Below the pieces are notes generated by a model. It had not been told where the DNA came from, made no database searches, and worked only from the letters and a program-made list of their open reading frames with translations. From an uncultured Clostridia bacterium (GTDB lineage Bacteria > Bacillota > Clostridia > UBA1381): a stretch of 64,000 bases of DNA. Positions 36,544 through 44,760 of the stretch are shown here, piece by piece (positions within the stretch are counted from its first letter, which is position 1; each line of letters begins with the position of its first letter). Where the stretch lies: NCBI GenBank assembly GCA_934454215.1, contig CAKSGG010000002.1:1-64000 (forward strand), given 5' to 3'. The translations under genes and the position numbers were made by a program.

Positions 36544-37950
36544 TTGACAGATAAAGAACTGTTTGAAGATTTAAGCTATATAAGGAAAAACGTATATGAC
36601 GTAATTTCCGAGGACGAAACAAAGGAAATGAACGAATTATGCGATGAATACAGACAATTTTTGGATTTCGGAAAGACCGAGCGCGAATGTGTAAAGGAAA
36701 GCATACGTATGGCGGAGGAGCACGGATTTAAACCGCTTTCATCGTTTGATACACTCAAAACAGGCGATAAGGTTTACACAATAAACCGCAGAAAAAATAT
36801 TCTGCTTGCCGTTATCGGTTCGGAGGATATTTCAAAAGGCATTAATCTTGTCGGTGCGCACATAGACTCGCCAAGACTTGATTTAAAGCAAAATCCGTTA
36901 TATGAAAATACGGACATGGCGCTTTTGAAAACGCATTACTACGGCGGAATCAAGAAGTATCAATGGACGACCATACCTCTTTCAATGCACGGCGTTGTAT
37001 ATACGCACGACGGCAAGGAAATTGAAATAAATATAGGCGAAAAAGAGGACGACCCCGTATTCTGCGTTACGGATTTGCTGCCGCACCTCGCACAGGAGCA
37101 GATGTCAAAGAAGATGTCGGAGGGTATTTCAGGCGAAAGCTTAAACATACTTGTCGGCGGCTGCCCCGTTAAGTCGGACGATGTTAAGGAAAGAGTTAAA
37201 TTTGCGATACTGAAAAAACTTAATAAGGATTACGGCATGAAAGAGAGTGATTTCCAGACTGCCGAAATAGAAGTTGTTCCGTCATTCAAGGCAAAAAATG
37301 TCGGCTTGGACGAAAGCTTTATCGGTTCATACGGTCAGGACGACAGAGTATGCGCATACACCACATTAAAGGGTATTCTCGACATTGACACACCGAAAAA
37401 GACAGCTATGGCAATACTTGTCGATAAAGAAGAAATCGGCTCAATGGGCAATACCGGAATGAAGAGCGCATTTTTTGAAATGGTTGTTGCCGAGGTTATA
37501 GAGAAGATGACGGGAAGCTGTTCGGTTACGGCGTATAATGAAGTAATCAGAAATTCGGCTTGTATGTCGTCGGACGTAAATTCGGGAGTTGACCCGAACT
37601 ATGAGAGCGTTTCGGAAAAAATGAATGCGTCATTCTGCAACTGCGGAGTTGTTTTGACGAAGTTTACGGGCGCAAGAGGAAAATCGGGTTCATCGGACGC
37701 AAATGCGGAATTTGTAAGTCAGCTTGCAAAAATTATGGCAGACAACGGAGTTGTGTGGCAGACGGGCGAGCTTGGCAAGGTCGACATCGGCGGCGGCGGA
37801 ACCATTGCGCAGTACGTTGCAAATCTGAACATGGACGTTATCGACTGCGGCGTATCGGTGCTTTCGATGCACGCACCGTTTGAGGTTACGGCAAAGACGG
37901 ACGTATATATGGCTTACAGAGCATACAAGGCGTTTTATAAGGACAGATAA
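36544..37950 (+). CDS. M18-family aminopeptidase (aspartyl aminopeptidase type)
   Basis: A cytoplasmic metallo-aminopeptidase of 468 residues with two-metal chemistry. The zinc ligands and catalytic residues are seen in GAHIDSPRLDLK, GQDDRVCAY, DKEEIGSMG, and the C-terminal VLSMHAPFEV. The PepD-type loop around VNSGVDPNY is present. The frame opens at an ATG (36,520), but TTG at 36,544 lies 9 bases after AAAGGA and starts the conserved TDKELFEDL sequence, so that is the probable start. It ends in a terminator-like hairpin. Confidence 0.92.
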   Translation: MTDKELFEDLSYIRKNVYDVISEDETKEMNELCDEYRQFLDFGKTERECVKESIRMAEEHGFKPLSSFDTLKTGDKVYTINRRKNILLAVIGSEDISKGINLVGAHIDSPRLDLKQNPLYENTDMALLKTHYYGGIKKYQWTTIPLSMHGVVYTHDGKEIEINIGEKEDDPVFCVTDLLPHLAQEQMSKKMSEGISGESLNILVGGCPVKSDDVKERVKFAILKKLNKDYGMKESDFQTAEIEVVPSFKAKNVGLDESFIGSYGQDDRVCAYTTLKGILDIDTPKKTAMAILVDKEEIGSMGNTGMKSAFFEMVVAEVIEKMTGSCSVTAYNEVIRNSACMSSDVNSGVDPNYESVSEKMNASFCNCGVVLTKFTGARGKSGSSDANAEFVSQLAKIMADNGVVWQTGELGKVDIGGGGTIAQYVANLNMDVIDCGVSVLSMHAPFEVTAKTDVYMAYRAYKAFYKDR

Positions 37951-37957
37951 ATTTCAT

Positions 37958-37980
37958 AAAGGGGGCGGACTGCCCCCTTT
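37958..37980 (+). terminator. Hairpin after the aminopeptidase gene
   Basis: AAAGGGGGC pairs with GCCCCCTTT around a 5-nt loop; the T-run is short. Confidence 0.75.
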
Positions 37981-37999
37981 GATATAAGAGGAGATTTTT

Positions 38000-38134
38000 A
38001 TGGATTTTCTGTTATCGGTATTTCATATGTGCGGCAGAATACCGAAAAGTCTGGTATCGGTTCTTGTTGCAATAATTTTGATGCTTATATTAACATATTT
38101 TATGGAGAAACATTATGAAAACAACTCAAACTGA
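38000..38134 (+). CDS. 44-residue membrane peptide overlapping the acyltransferase start
   Basis: A short frame beginning MDFLLSVFH has a strong GAGGAG site and one membrane helix (SVLVAIILMLILTYF). It ends in TGA at 38,134, 20 bases inside the acyltransferase frame, which starts at 38,115. This is the geometry of translational coupling. The helix could assist folding of the acyltransferase or act alone. No homologue can be named at this length. Confidence 0.6.
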   Translation: MDFLLSVFHMCGRIPKSLVSVLVAIILMLILTYFMEKHYENNSN

Positions 38135-39299
38135 CGGCTACCTCCCCGTTCTTGACGGACTGCGTGCCGTTTGTATGCTGCTCATCTTCTTTTTTCACGA
38201 CTGGCAGCAGACATGGCTTTCGGCAAATTTTCATATCGGCGGCAGACTTATCAGCCTTGAACCGCTCCAGCGGCACGGCTACATAGCCATTGACGCTTTT
38301 TTTGTTATGAGCGGCTTTTGCCTGTTCTACCCCATTGCCCGAAATATGTTCGGTGAGGTCAAGCGCACTCCGCTAAAGCAATTCTATATAAAGCGAATGC
38401 GCCGTATACTGCCGTCATATTATTTCATGCTTATACTGCTGATGATTTTCCCCGTCCTGTCGTTCGGGAATTACAATCCGAAAAATCCTATGGATTTAAT
38501 ACGTCATTTCGGCTCTCATGCGCTATTTCTTCATATATATAATGCCGACACTCTCGGCAGTACAATATCAACCGCATGGACGCTCGGCATAGAAACCGCA
38601 TTTTATGTATTTTTTCCGCTGATTGCCGAATTATTTAAAAGAAAGCCCGTTTTAACGTTTTCGGCAATGCTGATATTTTCCCAGTCACTGCGCCTTATTG
38701 CCGCCTCCGCACCGGGGGTAACGATACTTACAATGGCAAATCCACTCCTTTATATTGATATTTTCGGCTGGGGTATGCTGTCGGCATATGCGGTCGTATA
38801 CACACGCCATAAAATGCCTTATATAAATAAATCCCGTTTTATACTGACAGCTGTTTCGGTTTTATGTATTGCGGGAATTTATCTGTATGTGCTGTGGCTC
38901 GGACGTGCATATATCAAGGGTCAGGACTCGTCCTCGTATCACCGTCTTTTATACAGAACAATTTTGTCGGGACTGTTTGCCGTGTTCATATACTCGGCGT
39001 CATATTCCGTTAAAGCATGGCAGAGCTTTTGGGGCAACGGACTTTTTCGGTTTTTGTCGGGCATTTCCTACAGCTTTTATCTGTGGCATCAGAATATACA
39101 CATCGCACTGCGCAGACTGAACATTCCGTACACATCGGCAAATCCCGTTATGAACGATAAGCGTGCTATGGTTATTTTCATGTTTTTAAGCTTTTTTATA
39201 AGCCTGACAGCCGCCGTATTCAGTACATACTGCATAGAAAAGCCGATTATCAAGTACGGTTTTTGCGGTTGTTTTAACAAAATAAGAAAAAAGCATTGA
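38115..39299 (+). CDS. Acyltransferase family 3 membrane protein
   Basis: This integral membrane enzyme, which transfers acetyl or other acyl groups to an exopolysaccharide or sugar, has 394 residues and about ten helices. The N-terminal signature is LDGLRAVCMLLIFFFHDW, with the conserved His. Further signs are IDAFFVMSGFCLFYP, the motif KRMRRILPSYY, and the C-terminal SFYLWHQNIH. The target is unknown. GGAGA precedes the ATG. Its stop codon overlaps the -35 box of the ribosomal protein operon. Confidence 0.88.
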   Translation: MKTTQTDGYLPVLDGLRAVCMLLIFFFHDWQQTWLSANFHIGGRLISLEPLQRHGYIAIDAFFVMSGFCLFYPIARNMFGEVKRTPLKQFYIKRMRRILPSYYFMLILLMIFPVLSFGNYNPKNPMDLIRHFGSHALFLHIYNADTLGSTISTAWTLGIETAFYVFFPLIAELFKRKPVLTFSAMLIFSQSLRLIAASAPGVTILTMANPLLYIDIFGWGMLSAYAVVYTRHKMPYINKSRFILTAVSVLCIAGIYLYVLWLGRAYIKGQDSSSYHRLLYRTILSGLFAVFIYSASYSVKAWQSFWGNGLFRFLSGISYSFYLWHQNIHIALRRLNIPYTSANPVMNDKRAMVIFMFLSFFISLTAAVFSTYCIEKPIIKYGFCGCFNKIRKKH

Positions 39300-39324
39300 C
39301 AAACAAATAAATATATGGTAATAT
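39296..39324 (+). promoter_or_regulatory. Promoter of the rplJ-rplL operon
   Basis: TTGACA (39,296-39,301) and TAATAT (39,319-39,324) are 17 bp apart; the -35 box overlaps the acyltransferase stop codon. Confidence 0.85.
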
Positions 39325-39330
39325 ATTATA

Positions 39331-39441
39331 GTTGAATCCGTAGACAGCCGGCAGCGTAAATGCGTAAGTCCCGCCGAGGGTAGTATTATGTAAGATTACT
39401 ACGACCTTTTGCCGTCTGCGGCAGGAGGTCTTTTCTATTTT
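39331..39441 (+). ncRNA. Ribosomal protein L10 leader
   Basis: The 5' UTR of rplJ has the L10-leader layout. A folded segment with CCGTAGACAGCCGGCAGCG and GCGTAAGTCCCGCCGAGGG is followed by an attenuator hairpin (GACCT...AGGTC with GCCG/CGGC inside, 39,403-39,430) and a T-run (39,431-39,441). In Bacillota, L10-L12 complex binding to this leader represses its own operon by termination. Confidence 0.85.
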
Positions 39442-39486
39442 ATAGAAACGGCATTCAATGAGTAATTTCTGAAAGAGGTGAAATTT

Positions 39487-40092
39487 ATGCCAAGCGAAAA
39501 GGTATTGGAGTCAAAAAAGGCTCAGGTTGCCGAGGTTGCCGAAATTTTAAAGGCTGCCGAGACAGGAGTTCTTGTTGACTACAGAGGTCTTACCGTTGAG
39601 GAAGACACAACACTTCGTAATAAGCTTAGAGAGGCTAACGTAAAGTATTTCGTTATTAAAAACACACTTCTCGGAAGAGCTGCGGAGCAGGCAGGTATCG
39701 AAGGTCTTGAAGAGGCTCTTCACGGTCCTACGGCTATCGCATTGTCAGAGGACGACGCAGTTGCTCCGGCAAAGGTTCTTGCGGATTTCGCAAAGGATAA
39801 CGAAAAGCTTGAAATCAAGTCGGGCTTCATGGACGGCGCTGTTGTTTCATTGGACGAAATCAAGAAACTTGCGGCTACACCGAACAAGGAGACATTGATT
39901 GCAAAGATGTTGGGCAGCTTGAATGCACCTATATCAAATCTTGCACGTTTGCTGCAAACTATTGCAGACGGCGGCGAGGAAATCTCAGAGCTTATAGCTA
40001 AGAAAGCAAATGAGGCGGCTCCCGCAGAGGAGACTGCACCTGCTGAAGAAGCTCCCGCAGAGGAAGCTCCGGCAGAAACACCCGCTGAATAA
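39487..40092 (+). CDS. rplJ: 50S ribosomal protein L10
   Basis: L10 anchors the L7/L12 stalk to the large ribosomal subunit. The 201 residues carry the typical start MPSEKVLESKKAQVAEVAEILK and the conserved VDYRGLTVEEDT. GAGGTG lies six bases before the ATG at 39,487; an in-frame GTG nine bases earlier is inside that site. The last 25 residues are a low-complexity acidic repeat of PAEE and APAE units absent from most L10 proteins. Confidence 0.97.
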   Translation: MPSEKVLESKKAQVAEVAEILKAAETGVLVDYRGLTVEEDTTLRNKLREANVKYFVIKNTLLGRAAEQAGIEGLEEALHGPTAIALSEDDAVAPAKVLADFAKDNEKLEIKSGFMDGAVVSLDEIKKLAATPNKETLIAKMLGSLNAPISNLARLLQTIADGGEEISELIAKKANEAAPAEETAPAEEAPAEEAPAETPAE

Positions 40093-40136
40093 TGCGGAAC
40101 AGATTAAAAAATTTATTAAATTAGGAGGAAATTAAA

Positions 40137-40508
40137 ATGGCAGATTTGAATGCAATTCTTGATTCAATCAAGGAATTAAAGTTATTGGAAGTTGCTGAAT
40201 TGGTAAAAATGATGGAAGATGAGTTTGGCGTAAGCGCAGCCGCTCCTGTTATGGTTGCAGGCGCTGTTGCAGGCGGAGCTGACGCTGCTGAGGAGAAGTC
40301 AGAGTTTGACGTAATCCTTGCAGACGCAGGTGCTTCAAAGCTTAACGTTATCAAGGTTGTAAGAGGTATCACAGGTCTTGGTCTGAAAGAAGCTAAGGCT
40401 CTTGTTGACGGTGCACCGGGTACAATTAAGGAAGCTGTAGCTAAGGAAGAGGCTGAAAAGATGAAGGCTGAGCTTGAAGAGGCCGGAGCTAAAGTAGAAT
40501 TAAAGTAA
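40137..40508 (+). CDS. rplL: 50S ribosomal protein L7/L12
   Basis: The flexible stalk protein that recruits translation factors. At 123 residues it has the N-terminal dimerisation helices, an Ala/Gly hinge (AAAPVMVAGAVAG), and the C-terminal domain with KLNVIKVVRGITGLGLKEAK. An AGGAGG site precedes the ATG. It follows rplJ by 44 bases and shares the L10 leader control. The expected rpoB does not follow; DUF177 and rpmF do. Confidence 0.98.
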   Translation: MADLNAILDSIKELKLLEVAELVKMMEDEFGVSAAAPVMVAGAVAGGADAAEEKSEFDVILADAGASKLNVIKVVRGITGLGLKEAKALVDGAPGTIKEAVAKEEAEKMKAELEEAGAKVELK

Positions 40509-40547
40509 TTTAACTCTATTGATACCGATGCGGACTAAGGAGCCAAA

Positions 40548-41060
40548 ATGATTATTGATGTATCAAGCATTTTAAAGGAAATCGGCGGCAAAATCGACGT
40601 TGATTGCAGCGTGGATTTTAATGAAACCGAATTTCTCGGAGGAACATATAAGTTCACTTCCCCGATTACGGTAAAGGGAGTCATCAAAAACAACGGAAAG
40701 TCACTCACGTTCACGGCAGAGTGTGCTTCTACCTTTAACACTCAGTGTGCGAGATGCGGCAAAGAGATTGACGCAGCCTTGAAATTCGTCGCAGACGAAA
40801 ACCTGATGCAAGGCGATGACGGCGCTCAGAATGATAACGAGGACGTTTATTATTTTAAGGGCGGCGAGGTTGAAATTGACGGCATTATCCTTAACGGCTT
40901 TTTCATGAACGAAAACGGCAAGCATTTATGCAGTGAGGACTGTAAGGGGCTTTGTCCCAAATGCGGCTGTAATCTGAACGATGAAGAATGTAACTGCGGA
41001 AATGATGATATAGACCCCCGTTGGGCGGCCTTGGTCGACATCATGAACAAGGAAGATTAG
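40548..41060 (+). CDS. DUF177/YceD-family protein
   Basis: A 170-residue protein normally encoded before rpmF; relatives are linked to 23S rRNA maturation. The core holds CARCGKE (Cys pair near residue 64) and the C-terminus has several closely spaced cysteines (CSEDCKGLCPKCGCNL) before the conserved DPRWAAL. That Cys-rich tail is typical of clostridial members and probably binds zinc. It is 39 bases after rplL and 28 bases before rpmF. Confidence 0.92.
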   Translation: MIIDVSSILKEIGGKIDVDCSVDFNETEFLGGTYKFTSPITVKGVIKNNGKSLTFTAECASTFNTQCARCGKEIDAALKFVADENLMQGDDGAQNDNEDVYYFKGGEVEIDGIILNGFFMNENGKHLCSEDCKGLCPKCGCNLNDEECNCGNDDIDPRWAALVDIMNKED

Positions 41061-41088
41061 AGTTTATTATTTTATGGAGGTGTAACAA

Positions 41089-41268
41089 ATGGCAGTACCT
41101 AAGGGTAAAGTATCGAAAGCCAGAAGAAATAAAAGACGTGCCAATTGGAAGCTTACAGCGCCTAACATGGTGGAATGCCCACAGTGTCACGAATTTAAGA
41201 TGCCTCATAAAGTTTGTAAATCTTGCGGATATTATAACGGCAAGGAAGTTATAAAAGTTGAGGATTAA
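41089..41268 (+). CDS. rpmF: 50S ribosomal protein L32
   Basis: A 59-residue ribosomal protein with the standard start MAVPKGKVSKARRNKRR and a zinc ribbon of two Cys pairs (CPQC near 30-33 and CKSC near 43-46). A TATGGAGG site lies 9 bases before the ATG. It ends the rplJ-rplL-DUF177-rpmF run. Confidence 0.97.
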   Translation: MAVPKGKVSKARRNKRRANWKLTAPNMVECPQCHEFKMPHKVCKSCGYYNGKEVIKVED

Positions 41269-41294
41269 TTCGGCTTTAATTTGAGAATTCAATG

Positions 41295-41322
41295 GGGGTT
41301 GCTGTGTTGGCACAGCAACCCC
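41295..41322 (+). terminator. Terminator after rpmF
   Basis: GGGGTTGCTGTG pairs with CACAGCAACCCC around a TTGG loop. Only three T follow. Confidence 0.8.
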
Positions 41323-41326
41323 TTTG

Positions 41327-41468
41327 GGGCTGATTGGCTTTAGATGCAGAACACACGGAATTAAGTAAAACGCTTTTTACCCTGCCCGATGGCGTACATC
41401 GGTACGCCGAGGGTTAATTCCGTGCGTAGTTCAATTACTTGAACGCTCTGCGCTAAATGCAACAGCCC
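41327..41468. repeat. Nested-palindrome intergenic element, copy B
   Basis: Three nested levels are visible: GGGCTG/CAGCCC at the ends, CACGGAATTAA (41,354-41,364) with its complement (41,414-41,424), and ACCCT/AGGGT flanking the core hairpin GGCGTAC-ATCG-GTACGCC (41,391-41,408). Part of the outer arms also pair imperfectly (GCTTTAGATGCAGA with TCTGCGCTAAATGC). It lies between rpmF and yebC. Confidence 0.7.
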
Positions 41469-41534
41469 TATTTTATTTATTAAAACAGGATTTGACTGCC
41501 CGTGCTAAATTTCAGAAACGCACATGGGCGCAAT

Positions 41535-41571
41535 AATCTCTTATCATTCTTTGCCCTGCCGATAAGAGATT
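41535..41571. repeat. 11-bp inverted repeat upstream of yebC
   Basis: AATCTCTTATC (41,535-41,545) and its complement (41,561-41,571), with a 15-nt loop, lie in the 5' region of yebC. It may be a leader hairpin. No convincing promoter is visible between it and copy B; nothing else is seen in this 149-base stretch. Confidence 0.55.
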
Positions 41572-41617
41572 TTCATTACAATTTGTGCCGATGCAGGACG
41601 GCGGAATGGAGGTTATT

Positions 41618-42355
41618 ATGTCAGGACATTCAAAATGGAGTACGATTAAGCGTAAAAAAGGCGCAAACGACGCTCAGAGAGCAAAAATATTTACAAAAAT
41701 TGCACGTGAAATTATAGTTGCGGTAAAAGCGGGCGGTCCCGACCCCGACAATAATTCAAGCCTTAAAGACGTTATTGCAAAGGCTCGTGCAAACAATATG
41801 CCCAATGACAATATAAACCGTACAATAAAAAAAGCGGCAGGCTCAACCGAAGGTGATAACTACGAGAGCATCACATACGAAGGCTACGGTCCCAACGGCG
41901 TTGCGCTTATCGTTGACGCACTGACCGACAACAGAAACAGAACAGCGGCGGACGTTCGTCACGCTTTCGATAAATTCGGCGGCAATATGGGACAGAATGG
42001 CTGTGTATCGTTTATGTTTGATAAAAAAGGCGTTATCGTCATTGAGGACGAGGACAGCGAAATTGATGAGGACGAAATAACAATGGATGCGCTTGAAGCA
42101 GGCGCGGAGGATATTTCGATTGAAAACGGAGTTATTGAAATAACGACCGCCCCGAACGATTTGGGTGCGGTAAGAGAGTCTCTTGAGGGCAAGTACACGC
42201 TTGCGTCAGCCGAGGTAAGCATGATTCCGCAGACTATGACGGAGCTTACGGACGAGGCTCAAATCACGCAAATGCAGAAAATGCTTGATATGCTTGAAGA
42301 TAACGACGATGTTCAGAACGTATATCACAACTGGGATATGCCGGACGAAGAATAA
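41618..42355 (+). CDS. yebC: YebC/PmpR-family transcriptional or translational regulator
   Basis: A 245-residue cytoplasmic protein with the three-domain YebC fold and the conserved start SGHSKWSTIKRKKGANDAQR. The family is reported to act as a DNA-binding regulator and, in some bacteria, as a factor helping ribosomes on proline stretches. The ATG at 41,618 has GGAGG seven bases upstream; a frame starting at 41,585 has no site. It ends at a shared bidirectional terminator. Confidence 0.95.
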   Translation: MSGHSKWSTIKRKKGANDAQRAKIFTKIAREIIVAVKAGGPDPDNNSSLKDVIAKARANNMPNDNINRTIKKAAGSTEGDNYESITYEGYGPNGVALIVDALTDNRNRTAADVRHAFDKFGGNMGQNGCVSFMFDKKGVIVIEDEDSEIDEDEITMDALEAGAEDISIENGVIEITTAPNDLGAVRESLEGKYTLASAEVSMIPQTMTELTDEAQITQMQKMLDMLEDNDDVQNVYHNWDMPDEE

Positions 42356-42360
42356 ATAAA

Positions 42361-42382
42361 ATGTGCTGTAATTTTTACAGCA
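42361..42382. terminator. Bidirectional terminator between yebC and the EamA-like transporter
   Basis: ATGTGCTGTAA pairs with TACAGCACAT and is flanked by A-rich and T-rich runs, so it can serve both converging genes. Confidence 0.8.
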
Positions 42383-43268
42383 CATTTATTATTATCAGAG
42401 CAATAAATGAAATTATTATTCCCACAATACATTTTACATTCAGCCGTTCATTGAAAAACACAGCCGACATTATTGTTGACATAGTCAGCGCACTGCCCTG
42501 AAACAGCGGATATAATTTCGCCGCAGGAAGATAATTTGCGGCGGCTGTTTTGAAATACGAATTTATAAACAGACACGCCGACATAACCAGAACATACCCG
42601 AATATCGGCTTTATGCTTTTATTAAACGACGCTTTTTCACTGCTTTTATTATTAAATACAATAAAGCATATAAGCAGAGATACCGCCGAAAATATATATG
42701 TATAAAAATTAAATACGGCTATGGGAACGTCCTGCGCAAGCTTTACAAAAAGCTTCTGTGAAAAATCGGTAAATCCTCCCGACGCTCCGCATACAAGCAG
42801 CAGAAGAAATGACGGCAGCGTCATTTTTGTTTTTATGCTGTTATTATACGAGCACATTATAAACACCGCCGCAAGCAGAACCGCAAGTCCGAGCCACTGC
42901 GTGGGTTTTACAACTTCGCCGAATTTTATATATCCGCCAATAAGCGGAATAACAACGCTCATCATGCAGAACACGTCAAGCATCATATAAGCGCCTTTCT
43001 TTACCGAAATCAGCCACGACACAACAAACACGGACGTGGATATTCCCGAAATCAGTGTTATTATCAAAACGGACGTATCTATTTTAAATGCCGCCGCTCC
43101 GCTTTGCAGCAGAACCATAAAGAACCCGATAAGAATACAAAATCCCATTCTTACCGTATTTGCAAGCATTGCGTCCTTGTATTCGCTTACATAATCGCTC
43201 GTGCGTTTTCCGCAGTAGCCCTTTACCGAGCCGGATAAAACCGATATTGCCACAAGTAAATATCCCAT
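42375..43268 (-). CDS. EamA-like (DMT superfamily) membrane transporter
   Basis: A 297-residue protein with about ten membrane helices arranged as two similar halves of about 145 residues, typical of drug/metabolite exporters. Features include SGSVKGYCGK near the start and a C-terminal helix pair beginning AKLYPLFQGSALTMSTIMSAVFFNERL, the classic EamA end. The substrate is unknown. The ATG at 43,268 has GAGG upstream; the longer frame extends into the promoter region and is unlikely. Confidence 0.88.
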   Translation of the reverse strand: MGYLLVAISVLSGSVKGYCGKRTSDYVSEYKDAMLANTVRMGFCILIGFFMVLLQSGAAAFKIDTSVLIITLISGISTSVFVVSWLISVKKGAYMMLDVFCMMSVVIPLIGGYIKFGEVVKPTQWLGLAVLLAAVFIMCSYNNSIKTKMTLPSFLLLLVCGASGGFTDFSQKLFVKLAQDVPIAVFNFYTYIFSAVSLLICFIVFNNKSSEKASFNKSIKPIFGYVLVMSACLFINSYFKTAAANYLPAAKLYPLFQGSALTMSTIMSAVFFNERLNVKCIVGIIISFIALIIINVL

Positions 43269-43299
43269 TATTTTTTCCTCTTTTCTTAAATTCCACAAC

Positions 43300-43328
43300 A
43301 TTATATTATCTGCAATATATTTTGTCAA
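43300..43328 (-). promoter_or_regulatory. Promoter of the EamA-like gene
   Basis: On the minus strand TTGACA (43,323-43,328) and TATAAT (43,300-43,305) are 17 bp apart, 32 bases before the ATG. Confidence 0.85.
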
Positions 43329-43419
43329 CGGAATATATTTAAAAAAAGTGAAAAATACAAAAAAATGCATGAAAAATACAACAGATTATTGTTACTTTTA
43401 TTAATTTTAAAAAAAGGTA

Positions 43420-43470
43420 TTGACAAATCCAATTTTATACTGTATTATATGTATTAGTACAGTTAATACA
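43420..43470 (+). promoter_or_regulatory. Promoter and GntR operator of the ABC operon
   Basis: TTGACA (43,420-43,425) and TATTAT (43,443-43,448) are 17 bp apart. A 7-bp inverted repeat, TGTATTA (43,450-43,456) and TAATACA (43,464-43,470), lies right after the -10 box, where a YtrA-type GntR repressor would bind. Confidence 0.8.
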
Positions 43471-43486
43471 GAAAGGAGCGGATATT

Positions 43487-43864
43487 ATGATACAGTTGGA
43501 TTTCAGCGACCACCGTCCGCTGTATGAGCAAATCAAAGAAAAGCTCAAAGAGCTTATCATCAGCGGCGCACTCGGTGAAAATGAAAAAATCCCGTCTGTC
43601 AGAGAACTTGCCTCATCTCTTGCAATAAATCCAAATACGATTCAAAAGGCGTACAAGGATTTGGAAAACGAGGGCTATATTTATTCACGGCGTGCAAGCG
43701 GAAGCTTTGTAATGCCGAGGTCGGCAGTTGCTGAAAATACGGAGCAGTCAGAGCTGTTTGAAAGATTTGACGCTATAATAAAAGAAATGATGTTCTGCGG
43801 CATAAGCCGAACCGAAGCGGAACACCGCATGAAAAATGTCTATGAAAAGGGGGATAATAAATGA
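43487..43864 (+). CDS. GntR-family regulator, YtrA subfamily
   Basis: A 125-residue short GntR protein: winged helix at about 10-75 (PSVRELASSLAINPNTIQKAYKDLENEGY) with a brief C-terminal helical dimerisation tail, as in YtrA. Such proteins repress the ABC genes that follow them until a cell-wall or antibiotic signal arrives. Its stop overlaps the ATPase start by four bases (ATGA), so the two are coupled. The palindrome at its promoter suggests self-repression. Confidence 0.94.
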   Translation: MIQLDFSDHRPLYEQIKEKLKELIISGALGENEKIPSVRELASSLAINPNTIQKAYKDLENEGYIYSRRASGSFVMPRSAVAENTEQSELFERFDAIIKEMMFCGISRTEAEHRMKNVYEKGDNK

Positions 43865-44760
43865 TACAAGTAAACAGCTTAGTAAAAACATTCGGCGGCT
43901 TTAAGGCTCTCGACAATATGAATCTCCATGTTGAGGAGAGTTCGGTTTACGGTCTTATAGGACCGAACGGAGCAGGTAAAACAACAATAATCAAACACCT
44001 CGCCGGAATATATACGCAGGATTCGGGCGATATAAAAATCAACGGTGAGGGCGTATTTGAAAACAATAATATAAAAAAGGATATGACTTTGATAAGCGAC
44101 GACTTATTTTTCTTCTCGACATATTCCATTCTTGAAACGGCGAAATATTATTCGCAGATATACCCGAACTGGAATTGGGAAAGGTTTGAAAGTCTGAAAA
44201 GCATATTCAAAATTGACGTTTCACGCAGAGTAAGACGCTTGTCAAAGGGTATGCAAAAGCAGGTTGCGTTCTGGCTGTCAATATGCGCCATGCCGAAAAT
44301 CATGCTGCTTGACGAGCCTGTGGACGGACTTGACCCCGTAATGCGCCGTAACGTATGGCGGCTTATGTTACAGGATGTTGCGGAAAGAAATATGACAGTC
44401 CTTGTATCGAGCCACAATCTGCGTGAGCTGGAGGACGTATGCGACCATGTCGGAATTATGCACAACGGGAAAATCGTGCTTGAAAAGGCGCTTGACGACG
44501 TTAAGGGAAATATACATAAAATTCAGACGGCATTTGCGGATAAATTCCCCGAAACGCTTGATAATTCCCTTGAAATTCTTCACAAGGAGCAGTTCGGCAG
44601 CGTATACATGATGATTGTCAAGGGCGATTCGGCAAAAATAACAAATACCATAATGCAGGAAAATCCGTTAATATGCGATATTCTTCCGCTTACGCTTGAA
44701 GAAGTATTTATTTATGAATTGGGAGGTATGGGATATGAATTTGAAAATATCATTATTTAA
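43861..44760 (+). CDS. ABC transporter ATP-binding protein
   Basis: The 299-residue ATPase subunit has Walker A GPNGAGKTT (34-42), signature LSKGMQKQ, Walker B IMLLDEPVDGLDP and a switch histidine in VSSHNLRE. A C-terminal region of about 80 residues follows the nucleotide domain. It pairs with the 667-residue membrane protein downstream, whose start it overlaps by 26 bases. This gene order (GntR, ATPase, large permease) marks the YtrBC/Bce-like export group; the exported molecule is unknown. Confidence 0.93.
   Translation: MIQVNSLVKTFGGFKALDNMNLHVEESSVYGLIGPNGAGKTTIIKHLAGIYTQDSGDIKINGEGVFENNNIKKDMTLISDDLFFFSTYSILETAKYYSQIYPNWNWERFESLKSIFKIDVSRRVRRLSKGMQKQVAFWLSICAMPKIMLLDEPVDGLDPVMRRNVWRLMLQDVAERNMTVLVSSHNLRELEDVCDHVGIMHNGKIVLEKALDDVKGNIHKIQTAFADKFPETLDNSLEILHKEQFGSVYMMIVKGDSAKITNTIMQENPLICDILPLTLEEVFIYELGGMGYEFENIII

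Noticed and set aside
41535..41571. Inverted repeat upstream of yebC as a member of the nested-palindrome family
   Set aside because: It lacks the GTAC-type core and has only one level of pairing.
43269..43370. Longer N-terminus for the EamA-like transporter
   Set aside because: It would include its own promoter and has no ribosome site.
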